From Daldinia sp. FL1419 (lineage: Eukaryota > Ascomycota > Sordariomycetes > Xylariales > Hypoxylaceae): a DNA stretch of 64,000 nt. Made by a program: the position numbers and the translations under genes. The DNA lies in the NCBI GenBank assembly GCA_025201765.1, contig MU623396.1, positions 62,001 through 126,000 on the forward strand, given 5' to 3'. The notes under the pieces are model-generated. The model ran no database searches. It was not told the DNA's origin and was given only the letters and a program-made list of their open reading frames with translations. Of the stretch, positions 20,430 through 30,862 are shown piece after piece (position 1 is the first letter of the stretch; each line of letters begins with the position of its first letter).

Positions 20430-22306
20430 TCAGTCTTCATCCGCTTGGCTGAGGATGGCGAAGGGGTTGATAGAGGGTGATATCTTAATATTTCTTTGAC
20501 GCTCTTTGCGCGGTAGCAACTCGGGGTCTCGCCTCTGCCTTTTCCTCGACTCTGTAGAATCATTGGAAGGCTTTATTTCGATGCGGGGGATTCTGAGTAT
20601 GTCCGTAATGACTCGAAGCCCGTCTGCATCGCCAAACTTAGATAGTGCATCAGACATATGCTCGATAGCGGGCCATTCTCCGATAGGAGGGAGTAATGCG
20701 AGAAGGTTATGTAATTGATACGCTGACGCCGGAAGATCTTGATTCATATGGACGACGACGCCTAATATCTGTTTCGCTATCCTTAGTGAATATAAACAGG
20801 CTTGAGCCTGGGCTGTAAAGTGTATCAGGTCCCACGAGTATTCCTCTACAATTTTAGGCCCGTTCGTTATTTTGCTAAGAAGTGCTGCGGATGGAGGATA
20901 ACGATCTTCTGACGTAGACCATTCGACGTCCTGGTATACCGCAAAAGCCAACCACTGCAACGAAGATGGAAAGGCCACTGCGAGCTTTTCTAGGGTTGCT
21001 ACAAGTTGAGCACAGTTTTCTATCGTCTCTTCCAGGCCAGGAATCTTAATCTGTCGTCCGCTTGAGGACGTTGACGGATCTAAGGTACGATACTCGATAA
21101 TCGCGTCGTATTTTTGAAGTGTTAAGCTCTGAAGAATGCTGTAACCTATCTGCCGAGAATTTGTACTACATGTCCACGCACTTTTCTTGTCGTGATTTTC
21201 AATCAGTATTGGAAGGAATATCGACAGTGCTTCCGGACCTCGAAGTTTCGCATATAGTTCCGGAGACCTAGCTTCTACCTCTCCCAGACATAGAATTTGG
21301 ATAACGACCTCCGATATTCTCGGGTCTAGGTTGGAGAGTACCGTAAGGATTGCATGGCCGCTCGGTATATAGTCCCTTATCCCAATTCTTTCTAGGAAAG
21401 CCTGATATTCCGGAGAGCGCAGGGTGTCTTTATGACTGTCCCGAACTTTTTGTAAGGCCGCATCGAAGCTCATGTTGCGTTTCTGCTTTTCAAACGCAAC
21501 ATGAAGCAGGCCGCCCAGATTTGTCAAACCTAGCTGGTTATTGATATCGTGAAGTGACATCTTCATTGCTACCATACCTGATTCTTTTGACGTAGGGTCG
21601 GCTGGAATGATGTCCCAGAAGAATGATACACATCCTTTAGGCCCGAGATCCTGTATGAGCAAGTCAGAGTCACTTGTTAGCAAAGTGCCCCCATTCTCTC
21701 GAACATCTTGAGCACAGAACATGTCAGCTTCCCCAGGGACGACTATAACTAAAGGGCCCCATTCTTCGCTGCTCTTCAAAGCCTCCAGTACCGCAGGGAC
21801 CATAAAAGGGGGTTTGGGCAACGCATCAGACGAAGATTGGGGAAATTTCCGGGTCAAATTTGTATCAGCTCTCACGTTTTTAAACGCATCTTCCGGTGTT
21901 GTAAGTGAACCAAACGGCTGTGAAGTAGTCAAGGCTTTCACACGCCGCGACTGGGCCAGTAGTCGTTCTAGTCTTACTGCCCATTTGCTTGGGGGTAAAT
22001 ACCCGTCAAAATAGATTTTCCTCCTATCCATCAAACATTAGTTATTCAGATATCCAATCAGACTTATAAATTAACTTACACATTTACATTGTGGCTTTTC
22101 AACTCTTCAAGCCAACCTATTACCATAAGGGCAAGTAAAGAATATGGAGGATGGCAGACAAATCCGCTTGTGGAGGGCCGTTGACGGCAAACTGCGTCAG
22201 AGATGCGGTGAACGAGAGCCGGTCCGTCAATAACGACGGTATTGCCACTTAATGGTGAGAAGACTCCATATCGCTGCAAGGCCTGGCTAAACCCAGGAAT
22301 ACCCAT
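20430..22306 (-). CDS. Asteroid/XPG-domain (FEN1-like fold) protein
   Basis: Two exons, 22080-22306 and 20430-22023, with a 56-nt intron (donor GTAAGT at 22079, acceptor GATAG at 22024) give 606 residues. Exon 1 encodes an XPG-N-like start (MGIPGFSQALQRYGVFSPL, VVIDGPALVHRI). Exon 2 begins RKIYFDGYLPPSKW and contains the XPG-I-like block VVPGEADMFCAQDVRENGG and LLTSDSDLLIQDLGPKG, with the acidic residues (E, D, D.D) of the FEN1 fold retained. This arrangement is that of Asteroid-family proteins (ASTE1 in animals, a 3'-overhang nuclease). The C-terminal half is family-specific, ending with a basic stretch and acidic tail. Nuclease activity here is inferred. Confidence 0.85.
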
Positions 22307-23091
22307 TGTGATATGATGCGCCTTAGCTGGCTATTTAAGGTAAAGGATTGCCGTTGATACCTTGAATCATCTGTACATATTGCTTTTCTTTTTGTAAGGT
22401 CCCGGACTTAGGCATTGAAATGGGATGGGAAACATATAGTGTAAAAGCGAAGACGGGCCACCGCAGAAAAGCTTCACTGCAAAAAGTCACCCCGCGGCCG
22501 GTTACCTAAGGTACCTCCTTAGGAAGTACAAGTAACTACCTGATGTATAGGTAGGTAGATAGGTACCTGGTAGGTAACCTAATGTGCATCAATAATCATC
22601 CCTAATCGCCAATGGATAAGATAAATTTAGGACCAACCTTCACAGAAAAAAATAAAAAATAAATAAAAAATGTTAGATCCAATTAGCGCTTGTAAAAAGT
22701 CAATCGATACATGTATTATTGGCATCCGCGTTCCAATAAGATTTAGCCTAACAGCTGATCACTACGGCACCTCCCGAGTAAAGAGCGAATCATAAAACAA
22801 TAAAGGTAAAATGTAACGACAGTCACGACTCGGATAAGGGTAACTGCATTTAAGGTAGGCATGTACCTACATGTAAGTACGCAATCTCTCATATCCAAGG
22901 TAGGAGGTACATAAATACTGGTACATAGAGTAGGTAGGTACATGCACTTATTTTAGTGGAGGCTCCGGTCAGATAATAGAGGCCCATGCTCTTTTCTGTG
23001 CTTCTTATCGGGGTCTGGCCTACGACCCACATAAAACCATCATTCTTCACTCCTCCACCAAAACTTTTCTTCTCTTTTCACCATTCACAGA
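22307..23091. other. Divergent promoter region, Asteroid-like / PRPP synthetase
   Basis: 785 bp with a dense block of TAGGTA/TACCTA motifs (about 22500-22580 and 22915-22945), an A-rich stretch near 22650, and a CT-rich leader just before the PRPP synthetase start. No gene seen; a minus-strand frame at 22743-22943 is made of repeat sequence. Confidence 0.55.
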
Positions 23092-24831
23092 ATGCGAGGA
23101 ACATTAGTATTCTCGGGCACGTCGTGCCCAGCTCTCACCGGCAAAATATGTGAGAATCTGGGCATGGCTCCGGCTGAGGCCGATCTATCTCAATTCTCAA
23201 ATGTGTGTTCTCCTTCCCCAATGCCTTTCCAAGTCCAATCAGCTACAAAAAAAGAAAAAAGAATCAGGCTTGGACAATGTTGTAACGACAGAACTGCCAA
23301 CTGACCTTCTGATCTCAATCTGCAGGGAGAGACAAGCGTCCGAATTCTGACCAGTGTCCGAGATAAGGATGTCTTCGTTGTTCAATCCGGAAGCCCTACC
23401 ATCAATGACACCATCATGGAACTACTCATCATGATCTCTGCCTGTAAGGGTGGTTCTGCGAACAAGATCACTGGTGAGTTTCTCTAAGTTGCAGCGAAGA
23501 AATATCCCTGGGTCATATAATAGACACATGTGGGGATTATTCTACTTGCTAACTACGAAAAATTCTCAGCCGTTCTTCCATACTTTCCGTACAGCCGTCA
23601 GTCCAAGAAGAAATCGCACCGAGGAGCTATTACTGCTAGAATGCTAGCAAATTTGCTTCACGTAGCTGGTGTCAAGCATGTCATCACTGTCGATTTACAC
23701 GCCTCTCAGATGCAAGGTTTTTTCAAGTGCCCCGTTGATAACCTACACGCTGAGCCTCTTATTGCTCGTTGGATTCGATTGAATATTCCTAATTGGAAGG
23801 AGGCTGTCGTCGTTTCCAAGAATGCCGGCGGTACTAAGAGGGTGACCTCGTTAGCCGATGCGTTGAAACTCAACTTCGGGTTGGTCACTACGGACCGCAA
23901 ACGTGCCCCTAATATGTCCGCGAGTATGATCATGAACCGGCTCGATGGATGGGACAACCCGCCCGGCTACGTCAATGGTGTCCAGTGTTCAAGAGCTATA
24001 TCGGAAGATAGAGACTCAGATGGTAACGGTTCAGTACGATCGTCGCGAGTTACTGGCGAATCCCAAGGTTCGCCTAAGCGTGCCACCGCGCCTCCGATAC
24101 GGACTAACAGTCTGACACGGTCGCCGTATACACGCGCTTACACACCTTCACAGACGTCTCCTATTGAGGAATTAAAAGACGAAGAAGAGAATCTTGATGA
24201 AGTCCAGGTCTACAATGACCAACGCGCCCCAGAAGTGACTCATGGAAGACTAGTCCAAGGTCACGTTGTAGCAGACGACTTCCAGTCGCCACCCCAGTCA
24301 GACGGCAGCGCAGATGGGAGCCAATCTTACCAAGGCGGCGACGATGATCCTATGACTATGTCTCATGCTTCATCTTTCTTCGCGCCTGAACCGCATGCAC
24401 TTGGGGGTTCGGGCGATGCCGGAGGATCATCCGACGAGGAGGAAGAGAAACTCCGTGATCCTAAGATCGAGCATATGATCACACTGGTTGGCAATGTTAA
24501 GGACCGCCCAGTCCTGATCGTGGACGACATGATTGATAAAGCCGGGTCCTGGATTGCTGCAGCTGAGACGGTCGTTAAGCGAGGCAAAGCAAAGAAAGTA
24601 TATTGCATGGCCACTCATGGAGTGTTCGGAGCAGACTGTCTTGAGCAGCTGCAAGCTTGCGATTGCATCGACCAGATCATCGTAACTAACAGCTTTCCAA
24701 TACCGGACCGGAGGGCTAAAAATGCAAGTAAGTTGGTCATTCTTGACCTTTCCTATCTGTTGGCCGAAGCTATTCGAAGAAATCACTACGGCGAATCTAT
24801 CTCGCCTCTGTTCCAACATATGGCAGATTAG
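23092..24831 (+). CDS. Ribose-phosphate pyrophosphokinase with long insert (Prs1/Prs5-like)
   Basis: Makes PRPP from ribose 5-phosphate and ATP for nucleotide, His and Trp synthesis. Three exons (23092-23202, 23326-23473, 23570-24831), introns of 123 and 96 nt, 506 residues. Visible motifs: LVFSGTSCPALTGKI at the start, NGETSVRI, QSGSPTINDTIMELL, PYFPYSRQSKKK, metal-binding VDLHASQMQGFF, VVVSKNAGG, and the ribose-phosphate loop VLIVDDMIDKAGS. Between about residues 228 and 385 sits a Ser/Asp/Glu-rich low-complexity insert absent from short Prs proteins, comparable to the non-homologous regions of yeast Prs1 and Prs5. The loop reads DDMIDKAGS rather than DDMADTCGT. Whether it is catalytic alone or works in a hetero-oligomer is not clear. 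Confidence 0.93.
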
Positions 24832-25872
24832 ACAGCCTGGAATGTTACGGTTTTTACGAATTAGACTGTCATATCCTCGCAGAAATGTACTATTCATAAA
24901 AAAGTTTGATAGGTGAGGCTGCGGGTTATTCGGTATGGCGTCTGGTTGGAGGCGGAACAAGGTTATATCACGACACTTAGGAATCACGGCTAGCGTTATG
25001 CGATTAAATCAGATACCACATTTAAGATTGCCACGACAGGTATGTTGTTCGATGAAGTCTCGTGTGCGCCAAAATGACCTGCCTGTCTCCTAGGCACTTA
25101 TGCTCTCTGAATTGTTTCCCCTTATACACTCCCCAGCGGTGCTATCCTCGGATAGCCAGGGCTTAACGTCCCTCTAGGACAAGCCTCTGAACGGAACGTT
25201 GGCAGATCAAACCGTCCCTTTTGGGATTTCACGATTCTAGAAGGCTAGTCATCCAGGTATTTTTTTATCGCGTCCATTTCGATGGATTATGGGTGTTTGG
25301 CAAGAGAAATTTTCGGACATGTCAGAATATCACTTTACCTCCTAGGTAGCTTAGGTTTGATGCAAATATACTTCATCTAATCATTATATCGCGTGTTGCA
25401 ATTGTCGAATTCATTCCAGCTTATCGTGTTAAGATACGATGCCGTCGGGCAACATTAATGAGTCGGCAGAAATGGTTAAAGTTGACAATCTCTCTATTAC
25501 GGGGAAATGATCGAAAACATACCATGTGTTAGATTCAAGAGCCTACTAACCTGGGGTATCATAACTTATAGATAGGCGCCCCGGTCAGTTTTATTATGCA
25601 CTATGAAGAGAAGCTGATGGAACACATATCTGGATCATTATATGAACACGAAGGACGAGACTAGGCGCCACGTATTTTAATTAAGCAGATCCAAGTTAAA
25701 AACAAGCTCAGTCAACCATACAACAAGTAGCAAGCGAAATCCGCCATCACGCCCTTCCCCTATCAGATATCCGTCCCCCTAGGCGTCATTACTCATACAA
25801 TATCTATTCTACTATTACGGGAGCAGAACCTACAACTTTAAATATACAAACTTGTGAGGTTAATCCCCATGG
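24832..25872. other. Convergent spacer, PRPP synthetase / Cid1-family gene
   Basis: 1.04 kb between two convergent stops. I see no coding frame, RNA gene or clear repeat in it; the distance is longer than needed for two 3' UTRs. Confidence 0.45.
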
Positions 25873-28800
25873 CTAGTTCGCCGCCGAGCGCGAGAAGATA
25901 CCCGGACCGTGTATCTCTTCCAATAGGTCCATGAATTGCTTCCTGTCTGCCTTTTCATTTTCCTCACTGACGTCCTCTAACAGATTTTCCACAGCTTGCC
26001 CATTTCTACCGGCGGATTTTATAATTCTCCAGGCGCGCCGGAACTCGTCTCGGATGGACACAATGCCGTTATGTGTCACTGTCCGAGCGACGTTGTGATC
26101 AAGCTCAAACGGATCCTCAATTGCAAATAGGTATCGATGACGTACTTCCTTTAGTTCTTTTGCCTTGGTCAGTGGCGCAGGGGACCCGTTCTGCGGGTTA
26201 GGCTGCGCGGTTTGTGCGTTGGTTGTAGCTTGCTGTCCGACGATATCGTTTGTGGGTGATTTAACCTTGGAGTTAGTTTCTACTTGGACTTGAGTCGGAA
26301 GAGTGCCCGTTTCCACTTGTAGAACTGTTTTCGCTCCAGTCCAGCCTTTTTCTTGCTTTGAGAGACACCCTCCGTGTGTTCGTAAACTTAGCACATCTCG
26401 GCCCCAGTCAAAGCCGCGCTTACGAGTATTGCTCATCATGTGGCTCTGCGCATAGTACTCAAAGAAGCCCCTCAATAACGATCCAAGGGACTCTCGGTTT
26501 TGGTTGAGATGGCCCTGATGAGCTAACCTTTGGATCTCTTGCTCATCTCTCCAGAACCGAACGTTCCAGCCCTTGCAAATGGTAAGACCTTCCATAGCTT
26601 CTGCTGGGAGGTTCGGGTCAGGGGGAGCAAGCTGCTGAAGATTGGGACATACAAATGGTACTGCAACATTGACAAGGTAGTGTAGCACCATAAGAACATA
26701 GCCATAGCTACTTAGGGTTCCACGATATGGTGTATTGATGCCGCGGGCCTTAGCCCAGTGTTTTACAAAAAGAACCATTGGCCTAACGCGGGGGTCAGTG
26801 TACGAGTAGCAACGCAGTAACAAAGTATTCTGGAGGGCTAAATGGGCCGAGAAATTTATGTCGCACTGTACGCCGACACCGTTCTTAGGAAATTCCAGGC
26901 TGTCATGATATCGGTCCCTTGGCCTATTTGGAGCGAGTTTGGATGGGTCGGGGAGCTGTCTGATCTTTCCAACTAGCGCAATTGTTTGCTCCGTAGCTGG
27001 GATTACAAAATCGAACGCATCGACGATGGACCTGTTAGTGTCCGGATTATGATATAGAAATCCCCCCTGAAGGATTTCTATATACTCTCTAATGACCGGA
27101 ATATCCTCTTCGTTATATAAGCCTTTCTCGATAGCTCTCTTGTAGTCAGCGACAAGATGGGTGATTTTATGTTTCCTGGCCAATGTTCTCAGATTGTGCA
27201 CTCCAGTGGAACTTGCAAATTTTTGAACTTCATCTCGCACATCCTTGTCACAGATACCCGAAATATAGTGTTGGGAGATTTCAGGAAGAAATGACATATT
27301 TGACGACGCATTAGCAGGGCAAACCCCATTCGTGATCTTAATAGTTCTTGCGTGATATTGCGCCGGTGGCTCATATTGGTCTTGTTTGAGCTGTATAAGC
27401 TGCACTAGCGGGACCTGGCGAAGTTTATCGAGGGCTGTATGAAGTTCCCGATTTAGTACAAGAGGCTCTGTACCGAATATCTTCTTACACAGGAGATCCT
27501 TCCAGGTTTTGACAACGAAATGAGAATCCTGCCTTAATTTTGGATTCTTTCCTATATTTTTCTGGGTTTCCCAGATGATTGCAAGCTGCTCGCCTTCTAC
27601 TATCATAAAAACACTTATAAGCGAACGGCAATTAGACGGCTCAGACATAATACCTAAAGAACAAGATGGATATGTCTGTATTCGTTTCTTGAGATCCCCA
27701 TCGTGGAGCCCACTGATGAAGGCATTTGTGACATCATCAAGAATCTTATAGTCCATGTTTTTGAAATCCGCTACGTTTGACACGGTGATATCACGACCAT
27801 TTAGTCGACGTAAAAGTCGTTTTGCGTTGCTATAATAGGCCGCCAACGATTGAGAATCGGCCTGCTTCAAGGAAGCAAGTTGCTCTTTGTAGGTCTTTTC
27901 AACTGGACCGGATCGTGCCCGAGAACCCCGGCGCTGGCTATTAGATGCATGTTCAATTTCGGCGACGGCAACGACCGCAGCAGTTCCGTCGAGGGCATCT
28001 TGATCGTCTATAGCATCGTCCGCCACCTCGGGAATATCATCTTTTATACCCTTCTCCCACTTAACTCGAGCGTCCATTAAGTCTAAACGAAGCTTTTTGC
28101 TAGGGTTTTCACAGAGCTTGATGATCGGTACTCGAGTGCGAGTGAGGAGACGGGCGCCGAAACCACAGTCAAGCAATGCTTTCTCAATTAAACGTGGGAT
28201 GGGCGAATCTGGTGATTCAGGTGAAGACCAGGAAGCAGGGGAAAGAAGACCGAGGTCCATATCGGCCGCCTTTGTCGCAAATCCGGACGCAAGACTCCCA
28301 AAGCATTTTAACTCAACCGTATAAGGTGCAAAACTTGAGTTCTTATGAATTTCAACTTCATGACGAGTGATAACATCACGACATATTTCCTCCACTCGGG
28401 CACGGAAATGTTCCTTCTCAGCAATGTCGCCAGGTTCAATTTCCGCACCAGTAATCACAAAATGGCAGAGTTCATCAAGAAGTGCTGCTTGGTTCGCGAG
28501 TTGCTCTGGACTGTAAATTGGTTGGTGTTGCCCATTAGGATGGTAGAAACAAGGTTGGGAAGAGGAGGGAGCAGGGCCACGGGATACGAATGAATCTGCC
28601 GATATAACGTTGACACCTTTGGGGAAACTATTCTGCATATATGTCTGCTGTCGTCTGTGGGGCGGCTGGTGACCTGGGGTAGATGTTGATATTTGACCAA
28701 ATCCTCCCTGATGGCGTCGCTGATTTGAAAAGGAAGGGTTGTTTGCTCCGGTGACACGGCCCTGGGCTTCGTCATCGCGTCCAGTATTTCGCCGTGGGGA

Positions 28801-29145
28801 ACGCTGGCTCTTGTTATGATAGGTGTTTGCATAAGGCTTCCCATCATACGGTGCTGGAGTTCTGCTGTCGATAGGAATGGATAGTTGGGCCCGCATCTGG
28901 CGACGCTGGGCTTGATTTGGGCGCTTCTTGCTAGACTTAGAAGACGCTTGCGTTGAAGGAGATTGATGTTCTGCCTTTGATAATCCTTCCTTAACTCCCA
29001 GCCCATCCTCTAAAGGAATACTTTCCGTTCTTGTAAAGGGACTTGGGGTTTGAAGGACGTGTGAAGTTGTCTCATCTGCGTTGCTAATTATGAGGTTCCG
29101 CAGGCGGTCCTCTAGTAGACCGCCGCCGCTTTGGGTGTTTTGCAT
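25873..29145 (-). CDS. Cid1-family nucleotidyltransferase (Cid13-like poly(A)/uridylyl polymerase) with large insert
   Basis: A single exon of 1090 residues from ATG 29145. Residues 1-210 are disordered and basic. The polymerase palm has GSLASGF (from G283) and the metal pair D295/D297 (ADMDLG); the third Asp is near 762 (VQCDINFSAHLALQNT). The PAP-associated region follows (VLFVKHWAKARGINTP, LSSYGYVLMVLHYL, ESLGSLLRGFFEYYA, IEDPFELDHNVARTV), as in Cid1, Cid13 and TUT4/7. About 400 residues (roughly 355-750) separate the second and third metal ligands, where a normal Cid1 protein has a few dozen; this segment carries two similar helical modules (see findings). The predicted action is 3' tailing of RNA with A or U; base preference cannot be told. 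Confidence 0.85.
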   Translation of the reverse strand: MQNTQSGGGLLEDRLRNLIISNADETTSHVLQTPSPFTRTESIPLEDGLGVKEGLSKAEHQSPSTQASSKSSKKRPNQAQRRQMRAQLSIPIDSRTPAPYDGKPYANTYHNKSQRSPRRNTGRDDEAQGRVTGANNPSFSNQRRHQGGFGQISTSTPGHQPPHRRQQTYMQNSFPKGVNVISADSFVSRGPAPSSSQPCFYHPNGQHQPIYSPEQLANQAALLDELCHFVITGAEIEPGDIAEKEHFRARVEEICRDVITRHEVEIHKNSSFAPYTVELKCFGSLASGFATKAADMDLGLLSPASWSSPESPDSPIPRLIEKALLDCGFGARLLTRTRVPIIKLCENPSKKLRLDLMDARVKWEKGIKDDIPEVADDAIDDQDALDGTAAVVAVAEIEHASNSQRRGSRARSGPVEKTYKEQLASLKQADSQSLAAYYSNAKRLLRRLNGRDITVSNVADFKNMDYKILDDVTNAFISGLHDGDLKKRIQTYPSCSLGIMSEPSNCRSLISVFMIVEGEQLAIIWETQKNIGKNPKLRQDSHFVVKTWKDLLCKKIFGTEPLVLNRELHTALDKLRQVPLVQLIQLKQDQYEPPAQYHARTIKITNGVCPANASSNMSFLPEISQHYISGICDKDVRDEVQKFASSTGVHNLRTLARKHKITHLVADYKRAIEKGLYNEEDIPVIREYIEILQGGFLYHNPDTNRSIVDAFDFVIPATEQTIALVGKIRQLPDPSKLAPNRPRDRYHDSLEFPKNGVGVQCDINFSAHLALQNTLLLRCYSYTDPRVRPMVLFVKHWAKARGINTPYRGTLSSYGYVLMVLHYLVNVAVPFVCPNLQQLAPPDPNLPAEAMEGLTICKGWNVRFWRDEQEIQRLAHQGHLNQNRESLGSLLRGFFEYYAQSHMMSNTRKRGFDWGRDVLSLRTHGGCLSKQEKGWTGAKTVLQVETGTLPTQVQVETNSKVKSPTNDIVGQQATTNAQTAQPNPQNGSPAPLTKAKELKEVRHRYLFAIEDPFELDHNVARTVTHNGIVSIRDEFRRAWRIIKSAGRNGQAVENLLEDVSEENEKADRKQFMDLLEEIHGPGIFSRSAAN

Positions 29146-30862
29146 AGTTTATTATTATGAAATTGATTGTTGAGATCAAGGTGAGTATGAAATTGGGAAA
29201 ACGGAGGGTGCTGTAAAAGCTAGATCCTAAGATGAGCTTCGGTATCTTGCGGAATAGATATATTGCCTTAGTCCTATACGAGACAATCTCGATGGTAGTA
29301 ATGCATATAGCGGCTATGGACTAGAAGGCCATGTTCATGACAATAGATTTTAGAGCGATATCGTTCATAGTAAATGTAGGCGTAAGCTCTGAGAAGTAGA
29401 GTTGTTACTGATTGTTGCCCCGTAGCAAGGTCCTAAGAGGCGTGTGTCGTCTTTGATCAAGCCCAGAAGAACCATATCATTCTTGTAGTTGTATCTTAAT
29501 ATTAGATACCAACTAATTGTTGATCGTATGATATCGGTAGCGAGATATCAGATGTGATGGCTGACTGCCCGGATAAGTTAGGTAAGGTATATCCCGAAGA
29601 CGGTAGGGATATAGGGATATAGGGATAGCTTCTTGAGAAGGAAGAGTTTCATATTTAAGAAGAAGAAGAAAAAAAAACCCCGATAAAGTGTTTATACCTA
29701 ACGAGGTACAAGATAAGAGCTTCGCATTCTTGAATATCGATCTCAGGAACTAGGCAGCATGTATCTAACCTACAGATATGTGTAGCACTCTACATAACGT
29801 TCAATAGAAATGTATGTATTTTATTTGATCTTTAAAATATCAATTGATTGGCTGCGCCTTGAGAGAATTTATAGCATGTATCGGATCTTACCTGAGCTTC
29901 CAAGGTTTCACTAGGTAGGTACGCTAGTAGGATTCAGTGACTTGAATCGGAGAATAAGTACTTTCGTGGACCTACTCGGGTTGTACCGGTCAAGCCCTGT
30001 AGGTAAGGTCTCTTATTAAAGCCTGAGTCTATTCTTACGCTATGTCTCACTTGCGCTACTTGGGTTTGCTACCGCTAAAAGTTACTTGAGTGACGTTATA
30101 AGTACCTCGCAATAGCCCCACACCCGAGCAGAGTCCACTTCCCCCATCCTCCCTTGGCAAGCGGCTCTCTACCTATGTACATAGGTCCTGGTCCTGGCTA
30201 CCTTTTTGTTCTAAAATTGCCTGCGTGCGAATGACAAAACAAAGCGATATTCTAGGTATCTAGGTACTTACAATACAAGGGAAAAAAAAAGTTTTAGTGG
30301 GTAGGTACTTGCTACACGTATTGTACCTAAGGCAGACACGGGAGCAAGACTGGGTAAGCTCTACCGCATTTAGATACCTACACGCTCTGATCCAATGTTC
30401 TGACTTGACTCACTACCTTACCAGAACAACTGCACACACTAGGTACCCTTACTGCCCACACACCTTCAACATCCTCTATTCAGATTTATTCACTATTCAT
30501 CCATCTTTCATTAACTTAGCAACATTTCTTTCTGCTACCTTCTCGTTTCTCCTCTCTCTTAACGTCAACTTCGGCTCGTGATCCCAAACTAAAGTCGCGC
30601 GTCTTTCTAAAATAATATTTTCCGTCTTCATTTGATACGGGCGCGCGGCAACTCGCCTTGCCTGCTCTTATCTTGATCCGAATCAACCTTTGTCTCGCGA
30701 CCGCCTCATCAACTCTTAATACTTTCTCCCCCCTACTTCTACATCAACACAATTCGCCGATGCTCGCTTGTGAGGTATAGCGCCATAAGCTGCGACCTTG
30801 GATGCTCTTAATATTTGTCAAAGTTCGCTAATTCCAAGGCGCCGACCTCTCTCGTTGCCATA
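29146..30862. other. Divergent spacer, Cid1-family gene / TFIIF alpha
   Basis: 1.7 kb. The left half is AT-rich with a short tandem (tatagggat repeated three times near 29610-29627); 29910-30300 has scattered TAGGTA motifs; 30440-30860 is strongly pyrimidine-rich, consistent with the promoter and 5' leader of Tfg1. A 94-codon frame at 30297-30581 lies in this leader and is not supported. Confidence 0.5.

Noticed and set aside
30297..30581. 94-codon plus-strand frame in the Tfg1 leader
   Set aside because: Pyrimidine-rich leader sequence; product is Leu/Thr/Phe-rich without domain features.
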